A stretch of 64,000 nucleotides of DNA from CAWJPY01 sp963844865 (GTDB lineage Bacteria > Acidobacteriota > Thermoanaerobaculia > Thermoanaerobaculales > Sulfomarinibacteraceae). The stretch is taken from positions 1 to 64,000 of the forward strand of contig CAWJPY010000021.1 of the NCBI GenBank assembly GCA_963844865.1. Direction: 5' to 3'. A model generated the notes under the pieces. It did no database searches. It was not told where the DNA came from and saw only the letters and a list, made by a program, of their open reading frames with translations. Made by a program: the position numbers and the translations under genes. Positions 9,043 to 17,113 of this stretch are shown piece after piece. How positions within the stretch are numbered: position 1 is the stretch's first letter; each line of letters begins with the position of its first letter.

Positions 9043-9206
9043 GGCGCCCGCCTCGTGCACGACCGCACCGGGTCTTCCTCAGCCCATGCCTGCGGTGCCC
9101 CGGCGCCGCCGGTGTCGACGGACCCTTGTCGCATCCGAGGCCCGGGCCCGGAGCCCGAACACCCGAACCGCGACGGTGCGGAAACAGACTCGGTCACCAC
9201 CACGGG

Positions 9207-9491
9207 TTACTGCTGGAGAAGCTCTTCCCTGAGATGCTTGCCAGGCTTGAAGTAGGGGATCTTCTTCGGCGGCACGTACACCTGCTCGCCGGTCTTGGGG
9301 TTGCGCCCTGTGCGCTGGCCGCGCTGCCGGATCCGGAACGAGCCGAAGCCTCGCAGCTCCACCTTTTCGTTGCGGTGAAGGGCCGCGATGATGCTCTCCA
9401 GAACGACCTGCACCACGTCGTCGGCCTGCGTGCGGGGCACGTCCGCGCTCTGAGCCACCACCTCCACCAGGTCGGCCTTGGTCATCGTCAT
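9207..9491 (-). CDS. ihfB: Integration host factor / HU-family DNA-binding protein
   Basis: A 94-residue DNA-bending protein. It has the HU/IHF fold from MTKADLVEVVAQSADVPRTQ through the beta-arm, and the family signature GFGSFRIRQRGQRTGRNPKT at residues 48-67. NPKTGE and the Pro in VPPKKIPYF are the parts that intercalate into DNA. Position decides the symbol: it lies 43 bases downstream of rpsA, which follows cmk, matching the cmk-rpsA-ihfB order of Proteobacteria. By sequence alone HU could not be excluded. As an IHF-like protein it could also assist the sigma-54 promoter reported at 20907. Confidence 0.85.
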   Translation of the reverse strand: MTMTKADLVEVVAQSADVPRTQADDVVQVVLESIIAALHRNEKVELRGFGSFRIRQRGQRTGRNPKTGEQVYVPPKKIPYFKPGKHLREELLQQ

Positions 9492-9534
9492 CGGCGGTAC
9501 TCCTTGCCCAGCAACCCCAGTGGATTGCAGCTCG

Positions 9535-11676
9535 TCACCGGGTCTCCTCCCGGGGGGCGGCGTTCGGTTTCTCGTCGTCGTCTTCCCCGTCCGGAGGTGC
9601 CGACTCGTCAGCCTCGTCGGCGGCGGACTCGGGCTCTGCGCTCACCTCGGCCGCGGCGTCCTCGGGTGCTTCTTCTTCTTCGCTCGCAGCCGCCTCGGCC
9701 TCGGCTTCCGTCTCGCTGCCGGCCTCTTCAGTCTCTTCAGTCTCGTCAGGCTCCTCGACGGCCTCGACCTCGGCATCGGATGCGGCCTCGACCTCGGCCT
9801 TCGCCTCGCTCACGGCCCCTTCAGTCTCTTCAGTCTCTTCAGGTTCCTCGACGGCCTCGACCTCGGCCTCCTCGATTTCGCCTTCCGAGACCGCTGCAAC
9901 GTCGTCACCCTCCGCAGCGGCCGTTGCCGGCTCGGCCTCCTCCTCCGCTTTCTCCTCCACCACTCCTGCGGCGGCCAATGCAGCAGCCATCGCAGTCCCG
10001 GAGGCGGACGAGGCTTCGGCCGCGGCGTGCGCTGCTTCGACCTCCTCGACACGACCCTGATCGACGCCGTGCATGGACAGCCCGATCCGGTTCTCGTTCC
10101 AGTCGATGCGCAGGATCCGGCACGCGACCCGCTGACTGGGGACGAAGATGTCCGCCAGCGCAGCACCCTGCTCGCGGTCGATCTCCGAGATGTGGCACAG
10201 ACCCTCGACGCCAGGCGCCAGCTCCACGAACACCCCGAAGTCGGTGATGTTGGTGACCGTGCCGGCAACCACGTCGCCGACGCTGTGGGAGTTGGCGTAC
10301 TCCTCCCACTCGTTGGGCAGGAGCTCCTTCATGGAGAGGGAGATCCTCTGATTGAGGACGTCGATGGAGGTGATCACCGCCTGCACCTCCTCGCCCTTCT
10401 GGACGACCTCCGAGGGATGGTTGATCCGCCGCGTCCACGACATGTCGGAGATGTGGACCAGCCCGTCCACACCGGGCGTGATCTCGACGAAGGCCCCGAA
10501 GTCGGTGAGGTTGCGGACCACACCCTCGATGCGGCTGCCCACGTGATAGGTCTCCGCCACCTTCTCCCAGGGGTTCGGCTCGGTGGCCCTGAGGGACAGG
10601 GAAAGCCGTCGCTTCTCCGGGTCCACCTCCGACACCACGACCTCGATCTCCTGGCCCGGTTCGAGGATGGAACGGGGGTTCTTGATCTTCTTGGTCCACG
10701 ACATCTCGCTGACGTGGACGAGGCCCTCCACGCCCTCCTCGAGGGCCACGAAGGCGCCGTAGTCCACAATGCTCACCACCTCGCCGGTGACCCGCTTGCC
10801 GACGGGATACTTCTCCGGCACCAGCAGCCACGGGTCCTCGAAGCGCTGCTTGTAGCCGAGGGACACCCGTTCCCGCTCGCGGTCGAAGCGGAGGATCACC
10901 ACCTCCACCTCGTCGCCGACCTTGAAGTACTCACTGGGGTGTCCGACCCGACCCCAGGAGATGTCCGTGATGTGGAGCAGGCCGTCGATGCCTCCGAGAT
11001 CGATGAACACGCCGTAGTCGGTGATGTTCTTGACCACCCCGGACACGAGCTTCCCTTCCTCGAGCTCGGCCATGGTGGCTTCCTTCATGCGCCCCTGGTG
11101 CTCCTCGAGCACGGCCTTCCGGGACAGCACGACGTTCGATCGCCGGCGGTCGAAGGCGATGATCCTCGCCTCGACCTCCTGATCGATGTAGTCCTCGAGC
11201 CTCCGGTTGGGTCGCAGGTCGACCAGCGAGCCGGGCAGGAACGCGCGCACGCCGATGTCCACGGACAGGCCGCCCTTGACGCGCTCCAACACCTTGCCGG
11301 TCACCGTCTCGCCGGCCTTGAACGCCTCTTCGATGGCGCGCCAGGTCTTGAGCTTGTCGGCGCGGTCCCGGGACAGTCGGAGCCGTCCCTCGGCCTCATC
11401 CATGCGCTCGATGAAGACCTCGACCTCGTCGTCGACGTCCACCGTGACCTTGCCGGTTTCGGGATCCGTGAACTCGGCGACAGGAACGGTTCCTTCGGAC
11501 TTGAATCCGACATCCACCAACACTTCGTCGGCAGTCACCGCCACCACCGTACCCCGCACCACCTCGCCTTCGCGGGGCCGGTGCATGGATGTCTCTATCA
11601 GCTCCTCCATCGAGAGCTGCTCACGCTCCCCACCCTCACCCCTTTCGTCGTTGTCCATTCCCGGGTCCGTATTCAA
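9535..11676 (-). CDS. rpsA: 30S ribosomal protein S1 with long acidic C-terminal tail
   Basis: A 713-residue protein that brings mRNA to the 30S subunit. Six S1 (OB-fold) repeats can be counted between residues 35 and 535; the last four share the NITDYGVFIDL / DFGAFVEI type strand followed by DGLVHISDMSW. Residues 540-713 are an Ala/Glu/Asp/Ser/Thr-rich tail, far more acidic than standard S1, with an internal direct repeat (DNA 9722-9775 against 9816-9868). The start is a TTG at 11676 with AGGAGG seven bases upstream; the ATG at 11658 is the alternative. It lies between cmk and the IHF gene. Confidence 0.95.
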   Translation of the reverse strand: MNTDPGMDNDERGEGGEREQLSMEELIETSMHRPREGEVVRGTVVAVTADEVLVDVGFKSEGTVPVAEFTDPETGKVTVDVDDEVEVFIERMDEAEGRLRLSRDRADKLKTWRAIEEAFKAGETVTGKVLERVKGGLSVDIGVRAFLPGSLVDLRPNRRLEDYIDQEVEARIIAFDRRRSNVVLSRKAVLEEHQGRMKEATMAELEEGKLVSGVVKNITDYGVFIDLGGIDGLLHITDISWGRVGHPSEYFKVGDEVEVVILRFDRERERVSLGYKQRFEDPWLLVPEKYPVGKRVTGEVVSIVDYGAFVALEEGVEGLVHVSEMSWTKKIKNPRSILEPGQEIEVVVSEVDPEKRRLSLSLRATEPNPWEKVAETYHVGSRIEGVVRNLTDFGAFVEITPGVDGLVHISDMSWTRRINHPSEVVQKGEEVQAVITSIDVLNQRISLSMKELLPNEWEEYANSHSVGDVVAGTVTNITDFGVFVELAPGVEGLCHISEIDREQGAALADIFVPSQRVACRILRIDWNENRIGLSMHGVDQGRVEEVEAAHAAAEASSASGTAMAAALAAAGVVEEKAEEEAEPATAAAEGDDVAAVSEGEIEEAEVEAVEEPEETEETEGAVSEAKAEVEAASDAEVEAVEEPDETEETEEAGSETEAEAEAAASEEEEAPEDAAAEVSAEPESAADEADESAPPDGEDDDEKPNAAPREETR

Positions 11677-11760
11677 GTCCGATCCTCCTCGCTGGACGCA
11701 CCCTACGTGCGCACCTAGCTTGCGTCGTTTCGTGACCTTACGGCCTCCCGGCCGTTGCTG

Positions 11761-12477
11761 TCAAGCGCCCCCCGCCGTCCGCCTGAGCACCTCGGCGGCG
11801 AGCCGCTCCACAACGGCGTCCGGGCCCATGGAGCTGCTGTCCACGACCAAGGCGCCCTCCGCAGCCGCCAACGGCGAGTCGGCGCGCGACTCGTCCTGCC
11901 GGTCCCGCCTCTCCACCTCCCCCTCCACTTCCGCGAGCGTGACCTCAGCGTCCGCCCTCTCCATCTCTCGTAACCGGCGCCGGGCGCGCTCCCGCAGGGA
12001 GGCGGTCAGGTACACCTTCAGCAGGGCGTCCGGGAAGACCACGGTGCCGATATCGCGACCCTCCATCACGCCGCCGTGGAGATGCCCGAGCTCCCGTTGC
12101 ATGGCCACCATCCGCCGTCGCACCTCGGACAGCGCCGAGACGGCGGAAGCCATCATCGACGCCCGGCGGCTGCGGAGCTCGGCGCCGGGATCTGAGCCGT
12201 CGATGAGGACGCGGCTCGCCCCGTCTCGGACCGCCACCGAGATCACGTGGTCACGCAACAGGTGTGAGATGACTCGCGCCGCATCCGGTCCGAGGGGCGT
12301 GTCCAACCCGGCGCGCAAGGCCAGCAGGCCCACCGCACGGTACATGGCTCCGGTGTCGAAGTACGGCAGGCCGAGACGGGTGGCCAGCATCCGCGCCACC
12401 GTCGACTTCCCGGCGCCGGCCGGGCCGTCGATGGCGACCACAAAGGGGTGCGGTGGAGTGCTCGTGGGGGGTGTCAT
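11761..12477 (-). CDS. cmk: Cytidylate kinase
   Basis: A 238-residue nucleoside monophosphate kinase that makes CDP and dCDP from CMP and dCMP. The P-loop VVAIDGPAGAGKSTVARML occupies residues 14-32 and is followed by LPYFDTGAMYRAV, the CMP-binding block. Further family features are VMEGRDIGTVVFPDA, and YLTASLRERARRR of the lid region. The ATG at 12477 is used because the P-loop then lies at the normal distance from the N-terminus; the open frame further upstream adds only Arg/Gly-rich sequence. The gene is divergent from the radical SAM gene and is the promoter-proximal member of cmk-rpsA-ihfB. Confidence 0.95.
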   Translation of the reverse strand: MTPPTSTPPHPFVVAIDGPAGAGKSTVARMLATRLGLPYFDTGAMYRAVGLLALRAGLDTPLGPDAARVISHLLRDHVISVAVRDGASRVLIDGSDPGAELRSRRASMMASAVSALSEVRRRMVAMQRELGHLHGGVMEGRDIGTVVFPDALLKVYLTASLRERARRRLREMERADAEVTLAEVEGEVERRDRQDESRADSPLAAAEGALVVDSSSMGPDAVVERLAAEVLRRTAGGA

Positions 12478-12565
12478 CGGCGGTCCTCGCCGCCCTCGGG
12501 GCGACCGCTCGTCATTGTAGGGAAGATCCCCCGCTCCTCCAAGGCCCACGTGCTACCGTTGGCCG

Positions 12566-14194
12566 GTGAGGGGCATGAATCGCTCTCAGCTCTTGGCGGC
12601 CGAGCGACGCAGGATCCTGCTGCCGCGCCACGGAGCGCTCCGGGTCGGCATCGGCTATCCCAACACCTATCACGTGGCACTTTCCTCCCTCGCGTACCAG
12701 TGGGTCGTGGAGATCACGGTGCGCCAGCCGGGCGTCGCCGTGGAGCGCTTCATGACCGACCCCGCCTGCCGTGGAGTGACCCTGGACCGGGGCGTCCCCC
12801 TCGGCGAGCTCGACGTGCTCGGGTGGAGCTGCTCCTTCGAGCCCGACGCAGTCAACGTGCTCCGGACCCTGGACGCGGCGGGCATTCCCCGGCGCCGGCG
12901 GACGCGCTCGGCCCGCTTCCCGTTGCTGGTCCTGGGAGGGCCCGTCGCCTCCATCAACCCCCTCCCCCTGGCGCCGGCCCTGGACGTGTTCGTGCTCGGC
13001 GCCGCGGAGCTCTTGTGGCCACCCCTGCTGCGTCTGGCGCAGGAGCTGGATCGAGAGTCCCTGCTGGCAGAGCTGGCACGCCGCGATGGCTACTTCGTCC
13101 CGGCTCACCACCTGGACGACCGCCCCGCTCCCCGGCGCTGCCGCCGCATCGAGAAGCGCGACGTCGACATGAGCGACCCTCCCCTGCTGCCGGCCTCCCA
13201 CGTCGTCACGCCGAACACCTCCTACGCCGACCGCGCGTTGGTGGAGATGTCGCGCGGCTGTCCCGCGAAGTGCCGCTACTGCTGGGTGAGCTACAACGAC
13301 GGGCGACTGCGCACCTACCCGGCGGAGGCGATCCTCGCCCGGGTGCGGGAGGCGCGGTCCCTGACCCACCGCATCGGGTTCGTGGCCACCGCCGTGGGGG
13401 ACCATCCGGACCTTCCGGCGATCCTGGCCGAGACCCGCGCGCTCGGCTGCAGCATCGCGCTGTCGTCCCTGCGCATCCCTGCCATGCGCCGGTCGGTGCT
13501 CGCGCCCCTGGCCGACTCCGGAGCGCGCTCCGTGACCATCGCACCGGAGACGGGGAGCGAGGAGCTGCGCCGTCGCCTGGGCAAGCCCATCTCCGACCAT
13601 CAGGTCCTCGAGGCCGTGGCCGCTGCGCAGGCCTGCGGAATCCCCGACCTGAAGATGTACTTCATCCTCGGCCTGCCGGGAGAGACGGACGCCGACGTGG
13701 AAGCCATCGCGGAGCTTCTGCGGGCCTCCGTCGACATCCTCCGCGGCCACGGTCGGGCGAGGGGCCGCGTCGGCAAGGTGACGGCGGGGGTCAGCTTCCT
13801 GGTGCCCAAGCCCTACACCCCGTACCGAGGAGAGCCCATGATGGAGCGTCGGGAGGCCCGCCGCCGGCTCGACCTGCTGGTCCGGACGACCAAGAGCATC
13901 AGCAATCTGAGCATCCGCCGTCCCTCCTACCGGGAGGCTCTCTGGCAGGGGTATCTGAGTCGCGCCGAGGCCTCCGCCTTCACCGCTCTCGAGGCGGTTG
14001 CCGACGGGCGGAAGCTCGCCGCGGTGCTGGCCGAAAGGGCCACCGACATCGCCGCCGTCACCCGCGGCCGCCCGGGAGAGCATCCGTTGCCGGCGTTTAT
14101 CTCTTCGGCGCCACCATCCCTCCCCGAGGTGGGGGGTGACTCCCCGGCCCCGCGCGCGCCTCGCGAGGGACCGGGAGTCGGGGTCGAGACCTGA
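12566..14194 (+). CDS. B12-binding-type radical SAM protein (YgiQ/TIGR03960-like)
   Basis: A 542-residue radical SAM protein. The N-terminal 190 residues resemble a cobalamin-binding domain (VGIGYPNTYHVALSSLAYQW, then LGGPVASINPLPLAPALDVF). The radical SAM core begins at the CxxxCxxC motif in SRGCPAKCRYCWVSY, about residues 232-246. It continues with VTIAPETGSEELRRRLGK and KMYFILGLPGETDADVEAIA. The family is often found next to translation genes, and its substrate is unknown to me. The GTG at 12566 and the ATG at 12575 are both possible starts. It is convergent with the DUF1573 gene. Confidence 0.8.
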   Translation: MRGMNRSQLLAAERRRILLPRHGALRVGIGYPNTYHVALSSLAYQWVVEITVRQPGVAVERFMTDPACRGVTLDRGVPLGELDVLGWSCSFEPDAVNVLRTLDAAGIPRRRRTRSARFPLLVLGGPVASINPLPLAPALDVFVLGAAELLWPPLLRLAQELDRESLLAELARRDGYFVPAHHLDDRPAPRRCRRIEKRDVDMSDPPLLPASHVVTPNTSYADRALVEMSRGCPAKCRYCWVSYNDGRLRTYPAEAILARVREARSLTHRIGFVATAVGDHPDLPAILAETRALGCSIALSSLRIPAMRRSVLAPLADSGARSVTIAPETGSEELRRRLGKPISDHQVLEAVAAAQACGIPDLKMYFILGLPGETDADVEAIAELLRASVDILRGHGRARGRVGKVTAGVSFLVPKPYTPYRGEPMMERREARRRLDLLVRTTKSISNLSIRRPSYREALWQGYLSRAEASAFTALEAVADGRKLAAVLAERATDIAAVTRGRPGEHPLPAFISSAPPSLPEVGGDSPAPRAPREGPGVGVET

Positions 14195-14214
14195 CCGGAC
14201 GAGACCCGGTGCCC

Positions 14215-15291
14215 CTACGGCCCCGGAGTCCGCGTGGGTGCAGGGGCGTTGTCGGGGATGGGAACGACCAGCACGGGGACCTCCACCGTGGGCCGCACCG
14301 GGTCGTTCGTCGTGACCGTGAGGGTGCCGTGAACGACGGCGTGCACCCGGCCCGGATCCACACCCTCCTTCAGCTTCAACAGAACCTGGTGGGAGAGCTT
14401 GGGGACCTCGGAGTCCAGATCGACCTCCAGGAGGTCCGACGGGCTGGCCTCGACGGCGGTGATCTTGAACGGCCGGCGCGCCGGGCTGCTCACCCGCGCC
14501 CGCACCGCACGCTGGGGCGTGCTGCCGCTGGAGAGACGCAGGCTGAGCATGGCGGGGCTCACCATGATGGCGGGACGGGTCCAGACGGTGATCCGGAAGG
14601 TGAGCTGGGGTTGATCGGGCTGATTGGTCCTCACCGTCACCTCGCCCGTCTGGCGCCTCACCTCGGGTTGTGGCGGTAGCGTCGCCTCCAGGATGAGATC
14701 GCCCTCTTTCGCCGGGAGCCGGGGATCGTCGAGCTCCTTGCGCGTCGGAGGGTGCGCGTCGAGGAGGAGCTTCGCGGCCAGGCTGCTGTGCAGGTCGGAC
14801 AGCTCCAGGGGCTTCCCGTCCGGTCTGCGGACCACGACCCGGGCCTGGATCTGCTGCTCCTCCACCCCGGTGAGGACCAGGTTCTCGTTGGGGAGCACGA
14901 CGATCGGTGCCACGACGGAGAACGAGAACACGAGGCGCAGATCCTGGGCGCCCTCCTCGTCGGTATGCACCGTGATGCTCTTGGTGAAGGTACCGTTCTG
15001 GTTCTGCGACGTCTTGACCTTGCCTGTGATCTTTCCCGACCCACCTGCCGGGATGACCGAGTCGAACTCGGCGACGGTGCAGCCTCAGGAGGGTTTGGCG
15101 CGCAGGATCTTGATGTCCCGCGCGCCGTCGTTGTGGAGGACGAACGTGGCCACCGCCTCTGCGCCGGCCTTGACCTCGCCCACGTTCATACGGTCGTGCT
15201 CCGCGCGCAACGCCTCGCCGGCGACGCCCGGCACGGCCGTCAGTGTTGCCGCCGCGACCAGCAGCATCGCCGTTGCGAACCTTCGCACCAT
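14215..15291 (-). CDS. DUF1573 protein with in-frame UGA at the family Cys (probable selenoprotein)
   Basis: The frame runs from an ATG at 15291 to a stop at 14215-14217, 358 residues, interrupted only by a TGA at 15087-15085 (codon 69). Residues 1-25 are a signal peptide (MVRRFATAMLLVAAATLTAV). DUF1573 proteins carry a conserved SCGCT motif; here the translation reads RAKPS, UGA, GCTVAEFDSVIPAGG, so the stop replaces the first Cys with no frame change. The 290 residues beyond it keep protein-like composition and fit immunoglobulin-like periplasmic domains (SITVHTDEEG, GEVTVRTNQPDQPQLTFRI, GTLTVTTNDP). This is the pattern of selenocysteine. The alternative is a point mutation or base-call error from TGC or TGT. 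No selA, selB, selC or selD lies in this window. Confidence 0.75.
15057..15071 (-). promoter_or_regulatory. Candidate SECIS stem-loop just after the UGA
   Basis: Counting from the base after the UGA, bases 14-17 (CCGA) pair with 25-28 (UCGG), leaving a seven-base loop that begins G18-U19. Pairing can also close further up to a UCG loop. Bacterial SECIS elements are short hairpins a few tens of bases after the UGA with a G or GU at the start of the apical loop, which this satisfies. The evidence is only manual folding in GC-rich sequence, where hairpins arise easily. Confidence 0.4.
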
Positions 15292-15394
15292 CTGAACCTC
15301 CTCGGTCTCGGTCGTCCGCCTCCCCGAGCGCGCTCGCGGCAGCGACCTTCGTTCTCCGAATTGTACTCGGTGTCCCGTGGTCAGGACGCTGCGC

Positions 15395-15742
15395 TCAGTC
15401 CCGTGTGCGCAGCATGGTCAACAGCATGATCGCGTCGCCCGGTGCGCGCAACGCGTGGGGAATTCCCGCCGGCATCCGCACCATCTCCCCAGCCTTCGCC
15501 CGTTGTCCGGTGCCCCCGATGGTCAGCTCGAGCTCTCCCTCCAGCACATGGACCAGGGCGTCGAAGGGCGCGGTGTGCTCCGACAGCTCCTGGCCGGCGG
15601 CGAACGCGAACAGGGTCACGGAGCCGCCTCCGGTCCGCAGCAGGACGCGGCTGACGGTCGCCTCGGGGGCGACCGCCACCAGATCCGTGGCTCGGACGGG
15701 CTGCACCGTCAGCGGGGTCTCAGGCTGCTTTTCGTCGGCCAT
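15395..15742 (-). CDS. Cupin-domain protein
   Basis: A 115-residue single-domain cupin. Motif 1 is AAGQELSEHTAPFDALVHVLEG (split here as an ELSEHTAPFDA core followed by LVHVLEGELELTIGG), and motif 2 is MVRMPAGIPHALRAPGDA, giving the histidine and glutamate ligands for a bound metal. It begins MADEKQPETPLTVQPVRATD. Small cupins of this kind are often sensors or detoxifying oxygenases and cannot be assigned further. It is on the same strand as, and upstream of, the DUF1573 gene, with about 100 bases between them. Confidence 0.8.
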   Translation of the reverse strand: MADEKQPETPLTVQPVRATDLVAVAPEATVSRVLLRTGGGSVTLFAFAAGQELSEHTAPFDALVHVLEGELELTIGGTGQRAKAGEMVRMPAGIPHALRAPGDAIMLLTMLRTRD

Positions 15743-15812
15743 GTCGTCTCCCTCTCTCGTTTGCGCGTCGTCGAACCGGCGCCCCTGAACGCACGGCAGC
15801 TCGCCGCGCCAC

Positions 15813-17087
15813 TCAGGGGCCGGGCCCGCGGGGGTACACTGCCTCCCCCGCCATCAACGCCACCACCTCGCGCGGGTACTCCTCCCGCCAGCGCTCGATG
15901 ACGTCGGCGGGATCGGTGACGCTCTCCATGCCGAGGCGAGCCGCGAGCTCCGGCTCCAGCCTGGAGTAGAGATGGACCCGGCACCGCCCGGTCTTCTCCA
16001 AGAGGCGGAGGGTGGTGTGCCCATACTGGATCCAGCCCTCTGCCAGGCGTCCGAGGATGCGCTGCGGATCCGGATCAGCCACGAAGGGCTCCATGTCCCG
16101 TGCACCCAGGCCCTGGCCGAGATCGGCCACGAACAGCGCCTCTCCCCCATCCGCCAGGAAGCGGCAGCCCGCGTCGAGGGCCTTGTGGGCCTGGATGAGG
16201 GTCGCGTCCGCGGGGTGTCCCCCGCCGGACAGCACCAGGAGGCGCTTGGGGGCGCCACCGTCCACCTCGAACCACTCGCGGGCCCGGCTGACCGCGGCCT
16301 CGAAGGCCGCCCGCCACTCCCCGGCGCCGGCCCATGCCATGCGCCCGTCGCTGCCGGGCACCAGGCAGAGCGCCATGTCCGGCGGAGCGAGCTCGGTCGC
16401 CGCCGCGATCTCCTCGGCCACCGGGTTCCCCGCAAGCACGCCGGGTTCGCAGCGGGGATGGCGGCGGAGCGTGTCCCCAACCACCTGGGCCACCCGGGAG
16501 TGGTTGCGCTGGATCTCCTCGTACCCGGCAACTCCCGGGAACACCATCTTCGGGCCTCCGCCGAAGCCGGCGAAGTAGTGATGCCGAACCGCACCGACCG
16601 TCAGCACCACGTCCGCCTCCGCCAGCACCCGTGCCAGACGTACCGTCAGACCATCGTCGAGGGAACCAACCGGGATCAGCCAGCCTGCGTCCCGGCTGTC
16701 GTGCTCCACGACGCGGATCCCGGACGGCAGAGGACCGAGATGGGCCTCCAGCTCCGCCGCCGCGGCCCGGGGGTGGGTCCCGGTCGCGACCAGCACGACG
16801 ATGCCGCTCTCGGCCACACCACCGGCCCGGACTCGATCCACCAGGGTCGGCAACACGTCGGGGAGCTGGGCCGGGCGGGTGGCGTCGGGGACCACCAGCA
16901 CCACCGTGCGCGCCCCCGCGCAGCGATCCACGAGAGCCGGCCCGGACAGGGGCGTGTCCACGGCCTCTGCGACCAGGGCGGCGCAGTCCGCGGCGCCGGG
17001 CGGGGCCGACGGCGCCAGGGGCCGCACCTGCAGACCGCGCAGGTCCAGCGCGCACTTGTCCCGCCCACGGGGAAGCTTGACGATCAC
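15813..17087 (-). CDS. LarA-like nickel-dependent racemase family protein (DUF2088)
   Basis: A 424-residue member of the lactate racemase family. The nickel-pincer residues are visible in HHYFAGFGGGPKMVFPGV and EEIQRNHS: a His, a Lys ten residues later and a second His sixteen after that, the spacing of LarA His174, Lys184 and His200. VVLVVPDATRPAQLPDVL and VLVATGTHPRAAAAELEAHL are the usual N-terminal blocks. LarA needs the LarB, LarC and LarE cofactor-synthesis proteins, none of which is encoded here. Relatives act on several 2-hydroxyacids, so the substrate is open. The start is a GTG at 17087. Confidence 0.8.
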   Translation of the reverse strand: MIVKLPRGRDKCALDLRGLQVRPLAPSAPPGAADCAALVAEAVDTPLSGPALVDRCAGARTVVLVVPDATRPAQLPDVLPTLVDRVRAGGVAESGIVVLVATGTHPRAAAAELEAHLGPLPSGIRVVEHDSRDAGWLIPVGSLDDGLTVRLARVLAEADVVLTVGAVRHHYFAGFGGGPKMVFPGVAGYEEIQRNHSRVAQVVGDTLRRHPRCEPGVLAGNPVAEEIAAATELAPPDMALCLVPGSDGRMAWAGAGEWRAAFEAAVSRAREWFEVDGGAPKRLLVLSGGGHPADATLIQAHKALDAGCRFLADGGEALFVADLGQGLGARDMEPFVADPDPQRILGRLAEGWIQYGHTTLRLLEKTGRCRVHLYSRLEPELAARLGMESVTDPADVIERWREEYPREVVALMAGEAVYPRGPGP

Positions 17088-17113
17088 CGGGTGAGGATAG
17101 CACCCACTGCGGG

